NCBI RefSeq assembly: GCF_013449375.1
Contig: NZ_JACDRR010000005.1
Location: 225,074-289,073 of the forward strand
From: Pectobacterium sp. CFBP8739
Lineage (GTDB): Bacteria > Pseudomonadota > Gammaproteobacteria > Enterobacterales > Enterobacteriaceae
Reading direction: 5' to 3'
DNA length: 64,000 nucleotides
Shown here piece after piece: positions 8,963 through 16,512 of this stretch (position 1 is the first letter of the stretch; the number at the start of each line of letters is the position of its first letter). The notes under the pieces are model-generated. The model was not told the origin of the DNA, did not search any database, and saw only the letters and a list, made by a program, of their open reading frames with translations. The position numbers were made by a program, and so were the translations under genes.

Positions 8963-9823
8963 ATGTTTTCAGTAGCTGCTGATGTCAGAAATTTGCTGGG
9001 AGAATGCCCTATCTGGTGTGAAAGAACACACAGACTCTACTGGACTGACATTGAAGGGAGTGAACTACTCGCCTCAGAAGAAGGCACTGAGGTCGTGATG
9101 CGGTGGTCTCTGCCTGAACGCCTCGGATCCTTTGCCCTTACCGAGAATGAGGACGTATTGTTAATGGGCCTTGCGTCCAGGCTTGGTTTTTACGAACTCA
9201 GCACCGGTGTTTTCACCACTATTGCAGCCATGCCAGGAGAAGCGGGAACCCGAACAGGTGATGGTCGCTGCGACCGTTTTGGTAATTTTATTTTTGGTAC
9301 AATGGATGACGGTTATCCTGTTAAAGCCATTGGTCAATTTCACAGACTCAATGCGGCAAAAATGACTATTGAGACACTGCCGCTACCCCGTGTAGCTATA
9401 CCCAACAGCATTTGTTTTAGCCCAGATGGTGACACAATGTATTACTGCGACTCGATGCAGGGCCGCATTTTTTGTTGCGACTACCCCTCTCTGAATAACC
9501 AGCGCGTGTTTGTTGAAACAGAAGGAGAAGGGGCACCTGATGGCTCATGTGTTGATGCAATGGGCTATTTATGGAACGCTGAATGGGGTGGACATCGTGT
9601 GGTACGTTACCGTCCCGATGGAACTACGGACTGTATTTTGCCCTCACCGGGTGTTCAGAACACGTGCCCAACACTGGCAGGTGAAAACCTGACAACGCTT
9701 TACTGTACTACAGCCAGCGTGGGGCTCTCCGGACCATCGAAGTATGATGGTGCATTGTTAAAGGCTGAATCCGCCGTATTCGCCGGTTTACCGGAAAGTC
9801 GCTTTGCCACGGTAAAACTCTGA
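8963..9823 (+). CDS. SMP-30/gluconolactonase/LRE-family lactonase
   Basis: A 286-residue six-bladed beta-propeller hydrolase. Family signatures are visible: LLGECPIW near the start (metal Glu), IPNSICFSPDGDTMYYCDS (metal Asn and blade motif), and APDGSCVDAMGYLW (metal Asp region). The open frame extends upstream to 8840, but ATG 8963 has GGAG at the right distance and matches the family N-terminus. It lies 88 nt after the transporter gene and probably belongs to the same catabolic unit. The lactone substrate is unknown. A terminator follows at 9924. Confidence 0.85.
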   Translation: MFSVAADVRNLLGECPIWCERTHRLYWTDIEGSELLASEEGTEVVMRWSLPERLGSFALTENEDVLLMGLASRLGFYELSTGVFTTIAAMPGEAGTRTGDGRCDRFGNFIFGTMDDGYPVKAIGQFHRLNAAKMTIETLPLPRVAIPNSICFSPDGDTMYYCDSMQGRIFCCDYPSLNNQRVFVETEGEGAPDGSCVDAMGYLWNAEWGGHRVVRYRPDGTTDCILPSPGVQNTCPTLAGENLTTLYCTTASVGLSGPSKYDGALLKAESAVFAGLPESRFATVKL

Positions 9824-9857
9824 TCGACTCCTGAGTGCTGGTATCCCAGGATAACGG

Positions 9858-9876
9858 TATCTCAAACGTTGAGATA
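9858..9876. repeat. Inverted repeat in the SMP-30 3' region
   Basis: TATCTCAA and TTGAGATA are separated by 3 nt. No T-run follows, so it is not a standard terminator; it could be an RNA stabiliser or a binding site. Confidence 0.35.
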
Positions 9877-9923
9877 GCTAAAATTCATACTGTTGTCGAT
9901 GCCAGTGAAAGACTGAATGATAA

Positions 9924-9960
9924 CGCAACCTCAGTTCTATGTTGAGGTTGCGGATTTTAT
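9924..9960 (+). terminator. Rho-independent terminator of the amidohydrolase/SMP-30 unit
   Basis: A perfect 10-bp stem (CGCAACCTCA with TGAGGTTGCG) and 9-nt loop are followed by GATTTTATT. It lies between convergent genes. Confidence 0.75.
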
Positions 9961-9981
9961 TGAGAATCTTCAGTGTAAAGG

Positions 9982-10581
9982 CTACTTTGCGATGATGAAA
10001 CGTTCATCGTCACTGAGGAAGCCTTTTTCACCGGCAGGAGATAAGGTCGCTCCGAAATTCATATGTGCCCGCAACTTCCATGACGAAGGAATGTTCCATT
10101 CCTTGCGAACATCTTCATCAACCAGAGGGTTGTAATGTTGCAGATTAGCACCAATACCCTTTTCAGCCAGCGCCAGCCAGACAGCGTACTGAGCAATACC
10201 GGTACTGTGCTCAGACCACACCGGGAAATTGTCAGCATAAGCAGCAAACTGTTCCTGTAGTGATTTAACAACATCCTGATCTTCGAAAAATAGGACTGCT
10301 CCCGCAGCAGCTGCAAAACCGTCAATCTTGTCGGAGGTTGCATTAAAACTTTCTGCAGGCACTATTTTACGTAATTGTTCGCGCGTGAGTTCCCAGAAAC
10401 GGTTATGTTGCTCTCCCAGCAAAATCAGGATCCGTGAGCTTTGCGAGTTGAAAGCTGAAGGTGCCTGCTTGACGGCCTCTTTAATCGTACTGATGAGTTC
10501 ATTTTCCGGAATACTGATGTCTTTACCCAAGGCATAGATAGTACGGCGATTTTTTGCCAGATCAAGAAACGTGCTTTTCAT
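9982..10581 (-). CDS. Nitroreductase-family oxidoreductase
   Basis: A 199-residue FMN-dependent nitroreductase-fold protein of the compact Frm2/Hbn1-like subgroup. It has the N-terminal RRTIYALGKDISIPENELI, then PSAFNSQSSR (the FMN-contacting PSxxNxQ motif), and AEKGIGANLQHYNPLVDEDV near residue 140. Such proteins reduce nitroaromatics or quinones or respond to lipid stress. The gene stands alone between a convergent terminator and a 375-bp gap. The neighbouring flavin reductase, quinone-reductase-like and aldo/keto-reductase genes suggest a redox-stress region. Confidence 0.85.
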   Translation of the reverse strand: MKSTFLDLAKNRRTIYALGKDISIPENELISTIKEAVKQAPSAFNSQSSRILILLGEQHNRFWELTREQLRKIVPAESFNATSDKIDGFAAAAGAVLFFEDQDVVKSLQEQFAAYADNFPVWSEHSTGIAQYAVWLALAEKGIGANLQHYNPLVDEDVRKEWNIPSSWKLRAHMNFGATLSPAGEKGFLSDDERFIIAK

Positions 10582-10956
10582 GGTATAGCCCTCTGGTTAG
10601 TAAAATGTATATATGGGTTTAGCTTCCCGGTAATACGACGGAAAAATGTGTGGAACCTGTAAAGTTAAAAATTAGTAACCTTTGTCACCCCCAGATATGG
10701 TATTCATATCCAAAACCACACGCACAAGTTCCACATCCATAAAATGACTTTCTTACTCTTTATTCAGAATAAGCTTCAGATGAAATTGATATTTTTATTT
10801 CATCACTCATATATGGTACATACTTATCGATTTTAAAATCAGATCTTTTAATTGTACCGATGGCATTAAAGCCGGCTGCATTCTTTTTTCCATGTTCTGG
10901 AAACCCGCTTTAATAAAACCTGAATGAAATAAGTTGATAACTGTGAGTAAATATTT
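10582..10956. other. Intergenic stretch between nitroreductase and ester-cyclase-like genes
   Basis: No gene is supported in 375 bp. It must hold the nitroreductase promoter. I saw no clear operator or RNA. Confidence 0.4.
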
Positions 10957-11532
10957 TTACTTTGACAATCCAATTTGCTTCATAAACTCAGCATTATCCC
11001 AGAAAAGGTATTCCTCATCCATTTGCCCATCTTTATTCCAGTGACCAATAGTTGCCATTGGTAAGTTGTATGACTTACCTGTAGGTTCGATTTTGGTACC
11101 GTCAGCAAGAATCATTGGCTTAGTAAACGTCCCTTTAATAGCGCCGATTACCGCCGTCCACTTAGCATCACTCGTTCCAAATCTGACAGGGTGTTCTTCG
11201 ATCCTGTTGTCCGGTGCGAAGGTCCACATGAACTCGAGTTCTTTAATATGTGCAGGAATACCGACTGTAGTATGGCCATCAGGATAATGAACCAGAATGT
11301 TCGCAGCGTGACTTTTGTGCAAGTTTTCCCAGTCCTGCTTCGAATACACTTTGAAATCCAGTTCATCAAACGTGGCCAGATTTTTGGCCAGTTCTTTTGG
11401 AATATTCAGTTGCTGGGGTGCTTTCTCACCTGCTTTTGTTCCAATCCAGGGAGATGTTTCCTGAGCTGAGAATGCACTGAATGAGGTAATTAAAAAAATA
11501 GCAGTTAATGACTTCTTCGTAAAAATTTTCAT
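10957..11532 (-). CDS. Secreted SnoaL/ester-cyclase-like protein
   Basis: A 191-residue protein with a Sec signal peptide: KIFTKKS, a hydrophobic core, then SAFSAQE with cleavage near residue 23. The mature domain (LATFDELDFKVYSKQDW, LVHYPDGHTT, then HIKELEFMWTFAPDN) resembles the SnoaL-like polyketide or ester cyclase fold within the NTF2-like superfamily. Catalytic residues cannot be verified. The gene is divergent from the HxlR regulator at 11738, so it is a likely target of that regulator. The function is unknown; a periplasmic small-molecule binding or isomerising role is the reasonable guess. Confidence 0.7.
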   Translation of the reverse strand: MKIFTKKSLTAIFLITSFSAFSAQETSPWIGTKAGEKAPQQLNIPKELAKNLATFDELDFKVYSKQDWENLHKSHAANILVHYPDGHTTVGIPAHIKELEFMWTFAPDNRIEEHPVRFGTSDAKWTAVIGAIKGTFTKPMILADGTKIEPTGKSYNLPMATIGHWNKDGQMDEEYLFWDNAEFMKQIGLSK

Positions 11533-11701
11533 AAAAATCCTGTCGGTATCATTAAAATAGTGGATTCAGAATTCGGCTTTTAACACTCTGCGTGAAGATT
11601 TTGACAGTGTTATAAAACCAGCATGGGAAATCGTATAACCCGTTACCGGTGTCATCTGGTATCTGCAAAATTTCTTGTTTCTGGGTTTATAGTAGATATA
11701 G

Positions 11702-11737
11702 ACTTACCTATCATCAAGTACCAACCTTAAGGTAAGT
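11702..11737. promoter_or_regulatory. Inverted repeat abutting the HxlR start codon, probable autoregulatory operator
   Basis: ACTTACCT (11702-11709) and AGGTAAGT (11730-11737) form a perfect 8-bp inverted repeat with a 20-nt spacer. The second arm ends directly at the HxlR ATG and includes its Shine-Dalgarno AAGG. The position between divergent genes suggests HxlR binding. Confidence 0.5.
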
Positions 11738-12124
11738 ATGGAAAAATTTAACGACTGTTTTACTCTGGACAACAAAGAGCCCGGTAATGTATTGCGGGAG
11801 GCATGCCCTGCTCGGGAAGTTCTCGAGGTTCTTGTGAGCAAATGGACTTTACTTATTATTCACGCTCTTTCTGATGGTCCATCAAGGCCGGGAGACCTGC
11901 GAAGAAAAATTCAGGGTATCTCTGAAAAAGTACTTTCACAGAACCTTAAAGAACTTGAGAGCCGAAACCTTTTAACCCGAACTGTTTTTCGGGAGGTGCC
12001 ACCCAAAGTTGAGTACGAATTAACAGAGTTGGGGACATCTCTGTGGCAGGCCGCGAAGGAGCTGAATAAATGGGTTGAAATGAACTGTCAGTTTCTGATT
12101 AAAAACGAAGACAGTTTGCAATGA
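11738..12124 (+). CDS. HxlR-family winged-helix transcriptional regulator
   Basis: A 128-residue regulator with the HxlR pattern: CPAREVLEVLVSKWTLLIIHAL, RPGDLRRKIQGISEKVLSQNLKEL (helix-turn-helix, printed here as RPGDLRRKIQGISEKV plus LSQNLKEL), LTRTVFREVPPKVEYELTELG and the wing. Cys23 in ACPAR is at the position of the redox-sensing Cys of quinone/aldehyde-responsive members such as HypR and QorR. It is divergent from the secreted SnoaL-like gene. The inverted repeat overlapping its start suggests autorepression. Inducers are probably electrophiles, by family and neighbours. Confidence 0.85.
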   Translation: MEKFNDCFTLDNKEPGNVLREACPAREVLEVLVSKWTLLIIHALSDGPSRPGDLRRKIQGISEKVLSQNLKELESRNLLTRTVFREVPPKVEYELTELGTSLWQAAKELNKWVEMNCQFLIKNEDSLQ

Positions 12125-12346
12125 TTATCACAATGATATTTTTTAGCTGTAAATTGATTCTTTAATCTGGCGCAGGCAAACGCAAGGACAAGTTGCCAAC
12201 CGAGCCAGCGCTGCTAAAGATACCTGTGATGTTCTGTATCTGTTTTATTTAAGGAAGCAGCCAGGGACGGTGGTGTATTCGATTTTTTGATTCAAAAGAT
12301 ATACGTCCTCCCCGGATTGGGGATATGACCCAAGAAAATGAGTGGA

Positions 12347-12919
12347 CTAGTCTTTGCCCGGACCATGATTAAATTTGGTTCCTTTGCCGATAGCATAGAA
12401 CTGGCCACCGGCAACATAATGTACAGTTCGTAATTCATCAGGCGCTTCATCGAACATCCAGTGACCATTTCGAAAGACGCGATCATCACTCCAGGCGGCG
12501 ACAATTTCCCCCATAAAGAGGTTGTGTTCCTGTTCATACGCATAATTTGGTATTACCTTACAAACTAACCACCCAGCACAACCTTCTACCAGGGGAATAT
12601 CAAAACCTTCCTGATAAAATGTAGGTATTTTATCGATTTTTTCAGGCGTTTCCTTATAGCTATGTTCACCAGCGTATAAAACGGTTTCCATCTGGCTAAC
12701 GACAGGGATCTGCACAGCAAAAAAGCCACTTCTTTCAACTAATTCACGGGTATAAGCCTGCGGGCTAATAAAGGCCATGACTTTATTACTCCCTACGAGG
12801 CTAACCCAGGCTGCAGTCATGACATTCCCTCTGCCATGATATTTGGCTGTGATCATGGTCGTGGGGCCAACTTGTAGTAAACGGTAGGCTTTTTTCAACT
12901 CAACAGACTGTATTGACAT
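12347..12919 (-). CDS. Flavin reductase-like FMN-binding protein
   Basis: A 190-residue split-barrel flavin reductase-like protein: VGPTTMITAKYHGRGNVMTAAW, FISPQAYTRELVERSGFFAVQIP and AYEQEHNLFMGEIVAAW match the DIM6/NTAB (PF01613) pattern. Such proteins bind FMN and may supply reduced flavin to oxygenases or act on their own. It is the third gene of a minus-strand run after the aldo/keto reductase and flavodoxin-fold oxidoreductase, with a 94-nt gap to the latter. No partner monooxygenase is visible in the window. Confidence 0.8.
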   Translation of the reverse strand: MSIQSVELKKAYRLLQVGPTTMITAKYHGRGNVMTAAWVSLVGSNKVMAFISPQAYTRELVERSGFFAVQIPVVSQMETVLYAGEHSYKETPEKIDKIPTFYQEGFDIPLVEGCAGWLVCKVIPNYAYEQEHNLFMGEIVAAWSDDRVFRNGHWMFDEAPDELRTVHYVAGGQFYAIGKGTKFNHGPGKD

Positions 12920-13013
12920 ACGATTTATTCCTTCCCAGAAAAGATAAATGTGCCGTTATCAGTAACGGCACATTTAATTCAGCTCTACATACTCAGGGAA
13001 CTGAAGATGTTTA

Positions 13014-13529
13014 TCAGGCTAACACAGATTTGTAACGTTCGGCCTGCGCCGCAATTTCGTCATTACTGATGGTCGCACTTCCGCCGGTAATAAAAGGCTT
13101 CATGTAGTGCAAATTCAGATAGCTGGAGATAGTTTCAAATGACAGCAGATATTCTCCTACAGTGTGCCCGGCTGCGCCATCAGGCTGATAAGCCGACTCA
13201 GCACCACCAAGCGAAACCGCCAGCATAAGTTTCTTATCACTCAGAGCCTGCTTTTCGCCACCGTGTGACCAGCCGAAGGTTAACACATCGTCAAGCCATT
13301 GCTTGAGAAGTGAAGGCGTGCTGTACCACTGCATCGGGAACTGCAGTACGATACGATCAGCACTTTCCAGCTCCGCTTGTTCAGCAGTAACATTAATTTT
13401 GCCATCAGGGTACAAGTCATACAGATAACGTACATTAACTCCTGGCAGTGACTCAGCACCTTTGGCTAAAGCTGAATTTACACGGGATTGATGAATATTT
13501 GGATGAAAAACTAATACAGTCGTTTTCAT
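13014..13529 (-). CDS. Flavodoxin-fold NAD(P)H-dependent quinone oxidoreductase
   Basis: A 171-residue protein of the MdaB/KefG/NQO-like flavodoxin-2 family: TTVLVFHPNIHQSRVN (phosphate-binding loop), DRIVLQFPMQWYSTPSLLKQWLD (FMN site), and LAVSLGGAESAYQPDG. It is shorter than MdaB and closer in size to KefG-type ancillary proteins, but no KefB-type antiporter is nearby. The gene follows the aldo/keto reductase by 17 nt, so they are cotranscribed. Quinone or electrophile detoxification is the likely role. Confidence 0.85.
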   Translation of the reverse strand: MKTTVLVFHPNIHQSRVNSALAKGAESLPGVNVRYLYDLYPDGKINVTAEQAELESADRIVLQFPMQWYSTPSLLKQWLDDVLTFGWSHGGEKQALSDKKLMLAVSLGGAESAYQPDGAAGHTVGEYLLSFETISSYLNLHYMKPFITGGSATISNDEIAAQAERYKSVLA

Positions 13530-13546
13530 TTCAGTCTCTGCTTAAA

Positions 13547-14512
13547 TTAAAAAAATGTTTCGTCAATATCAAGCCTGGATAATGCTGCGTTGATATCGGT
13601 TAATTCGCTTTCGCTAAGCTCTATATTGGTGGCGTGGAAGTTTTCTTCCAGACGATGTAACTTTGTTGTTCCCGGAATAGGTACAATATACGGCTTTTGA
13701 GCCAGTTCCCATGCGAGCACAACCTGGGCTGAAGTGGCATTTTTACTTTCAGCGATTTCAGCAATTAAATCCAAAAGCGCCTGATTATTTTCAACAACTT
13801 CTGGTCTGAAGCGCCCCATCAAACCTCTGTAGTCGCCTTCACCGTATGTGGTGTTTTTTGTCAGCTTTCCACTCAGGAATCCGTTACCCAGCGGGCTGTA
13901 TGCCATAAATCCAATATTCAGTTCATCACATACATCAAACAGATCCTGTTCAGGTTTTCGCCACATCATTGAATATTGGTCTTCAATAGCGGTAACCGGA
14001 CAGACGGCATGGGCGCGTCTTATGTAAGATGCCGGTGCATTTGATAACCCCCAGTATTTAATTTTCCCTTCGGATATCAGATCCTTCATCAAGGTAGCAA
14101 CGACTTCTGGCTCAACATTAGGATCAATACGATGCTGGAAGAACAGATCTATATGGTCTGTTTGCAGGCGCTTCAGTGAGCCTTCTAATTGCTCCCTTAC
14201 AGAGTCCGGGTTACTGTCTAATACAGGTACTAACTGGCCATCGACATTATCCATACCGGTCACGCCAAACTTAGTCGCAATGACGACGTTATCCCGGTGT
14301 TTTTTTAATGCAACACCCAGCAACTCTTCATTTTCGAAACCATAAATAGGGGCAGTATCGAAGAGGTTGCATCCCAGTTCGATCGCCTTGTCTATAAGAG
14401 TGGTTCTTTCATTGATCTCGACTGAGTGCCCATAGCCATGGTCCATACCCATACATCCCAGCCCCAATTCAGAAACCTGAAGTCCCTGACTACCTAACCT
14501 TCTCATTTTCAT
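13547..14512 (-). CDS. Aldo/keto reductase
   Basis: A 321-residue AKR-superfamily enzyme: ELGLGCMGMDHGYG, NLFDTAPIYGFENEELLG (catalytic Asp and Tyr), VVIATKFG (catalytic Lys), DLFFQHRID (His), and a C-terminal NADPH-binding IPIPGTTKLHRLEENFHA. It resembles the AKR13/YhdN-like group, which reduces aldehydes. Start ATG 14512 (MKMRRLG) fits the family and has AGGA upstream; the frame continues to 14527. It heads a three-gene minus-strand run and is divergent from a LysR regulator. Three operator-like repeats lie between them. Confidence 0.87.
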   Translation of the reverse strand: MKMRRLGSQGLQVSELGLGCMGMDHGYGHSVEINERTTLIDKAIELGCNLFDTAPIYGFENEELLGVALKKHRDNVVIATKFGVTGMDNVDGQLVPVLDSNPDSVREQLEGSLKRLQTDHIDLFFQHRIDPNVEPEVVATLMKDLISEGKIKYWGLSNAPASYIRRAHAVCPVTAIEDQYSMMWRKPEQDLFDVCDELNIGFMAYSPLGNGFLSGKLTKNTTYGEGDYRGLMGRFRPEVVENNQALLDLIAEIAESKNATSAQVVLAWELAQKPYIVPIPGTTKLHRLEENFHATNIELSESELTDINAALSRLDIDETFF

Positions 14513-14575
14513 AATGAATCCTGCCATTAACTAAGCTTTTAAAGATTTCGATTGGCTAAGTATACGGGTGGATTT

Positions 14576-14617
14576 ATTGCTAAAAAATTGCTAAATTCAC
14601 AAAGTAGAATTGCTAAA
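14576..14617. promoter_or_regulatory. Three helically phased ATTGCTAAA repeats between akr and lysR
   Basis: ATTGCTAAA occurs at 14576-14584, 14587-14595 and 14609-14617, offset by 11 and 22 bp, that is, one and two helical turns on the same DNA face. A degenerate copy (ATTGGCTAAG) lies at 14551. They end 12 bp before the lysR start. This is the expected setting for a LysR tetramer contacting the akr/lysR control region. Confidence 0.55.
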
Positions 14618-14629
14618 AATACAACTATC

Positions 14630-15523
14630 ATGAATAAACTCGACGCTCTCAAAGTTTTTGTTACAGCTGCGGAAACCCTGAATTTTCGTGAAGCTGCAGT
14701 TAAACTCGCAATCTCGCCCTCTGTAGTCACTCGCACCATTGCTGAACTGGAAAATCAACTCGGTGAACCTCTCTTTAAGCGCAACACCCGATCCATTTTA
14801 CTGACCAGTTTTGGCGAACTCTTTTTACCGAGGGCAAGACGCCTTCTGGAAGACTCACATGCATTATTTCAGACGGCTAAAGATGATAATGAAATGAAAG
14901 GGGTTGTGAGGATCACGCTTTTTCGGTTCCTGGGTCATGAGCAGGTTTTGTACGAACTATTAACTGCCCTTCACCATTATCCTGAGCTGTTTATCGACTG
15001 GCGGTTGGATATGATGAAGCTCGATACGGTTCAGCACCGAATTGATATGGGTATCCGTATAGAACGAGAACCAAATCCTAACTTCATTGTCAGGCCCATC
15101 ATCCAGGTTAAACATGCTTTACTGACTTCTCCCGATTTAATGGCCAGGTTGGGTGCCCCGAAGGACTTTGAAGATTTACGCCAGCGCTATCCTTTCAGCG
15201 GTCTGCTTAATCCCGAAACCGGCAAAGTATTTGAATTTATGCTTGATGGCGTGAATACATTTACCCCTCGCCATCTTGAATTCTTTACAACTGACTCCCA
15301 GGCTGAAATTCAGGCGGCGTTAGCCGGTAAAGCCGTCATACAATCCAGTAACTTAGCCTGTAGGGACTACATTGAAGATGGCAGACTGGTAAATGTTCTT
15401 CCAGAATTAAAACTTGAAACATGGCAGCTTTATCTCTATCGACCTTATCAGAGCCTCATACCCAAGCGTATAAAGACTGTTTTTGACATCCTTGAAAATA
15501 TATTAAAAAAACACTTTGAGTGA
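14630..15523 (+). CDS. LysR-family transcriptional regulator
   Basis: A 297-residue LysR regulator: MNKLDALKVFVTAAETLNFREAAVKLAI begins the helix-turn-helix (quoted in part: MNKLDALKVFV, REAAVKLAIS), then VVTRTIAELENQLGEPLF, and a ligand-binding domain from about residue 90. ATG 14630 matches the family start; the frame is open back to 14552. It is divergent from the aldo/keto reductase operon, which it probably controls with redox-active or electrophilic signals. Two hairpins follow downstream, the second terminator-like. Confidence 0.85.
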   Translation: MNKLDALKVFVTAAETLNFREAAVKLAISPSVVTRTIAELENQLGEPLFKRNTRSILLTSFGELFLPRARRLLEDSHALFQTAKDDNEMKGVVRITLFRFLGHEQVLYELLTALHHYPELFIDWRLDMMKLDTVQHRIDMGIRIEREPNPNFIVRPIIQVKHALLTSPDLMARLGAPKDFEDLRQRYPFSGLLNPETGKVFEFMLDGVNTFTPRHLEFFTTDSQAEIQAALAGKAVIQSSNLACRDYIEDGRLVNVLPELKLETWQLYLYRPYQSLIPKRIKTVFDILENILKKHFE

Positions 15524-15589
15524 TTTTCTCGCCATTAGAAATACAATTTTCTTTATTAAAGATCAGATTGCAAACGTGTCCAGAACTAA

Positions 15590-15610
15590 AATAGCCCAGA
15601 CAGGGCTATT
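15590..15610 (+). repeat. Hairpin downstream of lysR
   Basis: AATAGCCC and GGGCTATT form a perfect 8-bp stem with a 5-nt loop. There is no T-run after it, so it is a weak terminator or attenuator at best. Confidence 0.4.
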
Positions 15611-15666
15611 CAACATTATCAGACACATATATCAATGATATTGTTACTTTCATTCGTCACGTTTTA

Positions 15667-15707
15667 GTTATGGCATCAGGGTGTACCCTTATGCCATAAC
15701 CATTTTT
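15667..15707 (+). terminator. Long hairpin with T-rich tail
   Basis: GTTATGGCAT and AGGG pair with CCCT and ATGCCATAAC around a TGTA loop, followed by CATTTTTG. It lies between the LysR gene and the Tn3-family remnant. Confidence 0.6.
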
Positions 15708-15747
15708 GTTAAAAATACCGCATCGAATAATTTATGAGGGAAACTAT

Positions 15748-16087
15748 ATGGCAAGGAGGCAGATTCTTTCTCTGTCGGAAAGAGAATCATTACTGGCATT
15801 GCCAGACGATGAGTTAACGCTTACCCGAATGGCCTATTTCAGTGAGCATGACCTGGTGCCACCGTAAACCCGCCAGCCGTTTTGGTTTTGCCGTCCTTCT
15901 TGGCTATCTGAAAAATGTCGGCTTTGCTCCGGATAAAAAAAATCCCCCCATCTGACGCACTGCTGAAGCATATCGCCAGCAGGCTAAAGCTTACCGGGGA
16001 TCTCTGGCCTGCTTATCTTTCCGGCAGGGATACCACTCGGCGCGAGTATTTAACCGAACTGTACCGCTATCATTTCCTGCACCTTTA
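15748..16087 (+). pseudogene. Tn3-family transposase N-terminal remnant (DUF4158)
   Basis: ATG 15748 with GAGGG upstream starts a frame reading MARRQILSLSERESLLALPD and AYFSEHDL, typical of the N-terminus of Tn3-family transposases. The frame stops after 39 codons. Shifting frame restores RKPASRFGFAVLLGYLKNVG (a Tn3-type RLGFAVQLCYLR equivalent), and another shift gives ALLKHIASRL, LTGDLWPAYL and RREYLTELYRYH to the stop at 16087. The catalytic region (about 850 further residues) and inverted repeats are absent. It marks a degraded Tn3-like transposon. Confidence 0.75.
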
Positions 16088-16096
16088 AATTTTCAG

Positions 16097-16285
16097 CTAT
16101 TTTACCCAGTCTTCCATTGTCAGGCCAGGCACTCGCTCAAACTCTCTCACATGGCCACTTTAATGTCCGTGGTGGCGTCCACCGAAGCGCATCTCCGAGT
16201 AGGCAATGGCCGAGACAACAATGCGCTGGTTGCACAGCACCGGCTGTTCGCGCATGCCGAACGAGCAGATACAGGTATCGAGCAT
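16097..16285 (-). pseudogene. vapC: vapC (PIN-domain toxin) remnant with internal deletions
   Basis: Reading the minus strand from ATG 16285 gives MLDTCICSFGMREQP, then QRIVVSAIAYSEMRFGGRHH, an in-frame TAA, and VREFERVPGL followed by MEDWVK and the stop. These match in order the start (catalytic Asp), middle and end of VapC toxins such as MLDTCICSFIMREQP, IVVSAITYSEMRFG and NNVREFERVPGL. About 60 residues of the middle of the PIN domain are missing, including conserved acidic residues, so it is inactive. No vapB antitoxin was recognised upstream. Its neighbour is the Tn3-family remnant, consistent with a plasmid-derived fragment. Confidence 0.75.
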
Positions 16286-16490
16286 ATCCTGAAAGGGCGT
16301 TTGAGCTAGCGGCCTGGTATATGGACCTATTAAAATTGCTGCGCTCTATTTCTTCCCTGCATAGGCGTTTCATCCCATGAGAGCACACTAACTGTTTCCC
16401 GATGTCAGCGAAACGAAGCAGCATAATCAAAGAGATACCTATGGTGCTCGTCCCAGATAAACTTTGATAGCATGGCAGACTGCTGCAAAC
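16286..16490. other. Degraded DNA between vapC remnant and the ietAS operon end
   Basis: No intact gene is seen. This is where a vapB partner of the vapC remnant would lie, but I could not recognise one. Confidence 0.35.
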
Positions 16491-16512
16491 AATCTCTGCG
16501 GGCGCAGAGATT
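16491..16512 (-). terminator. Hairpin at the end of the ietAS operon
   Basis: AATCTCTGC and GCAGAGATT form a perfect 9-bp stem with a 4-nt loop. It overlaps the stop codon of the last gene by two bases. The following minus-strand DNA is only weakly T-rich. Confidence 0.5.

Noticed and set aside
15590..15610. Hairpin as a terminator
   Set aside because: The stem is perfect but no T-run follows; listed only as a repeat.
16117..16430. Overlapping open frames on both strands near the vapC remnant
   Set aside because: These are other frames of the decayed vapC region; only the frame starting at 16285 shows family similarity.
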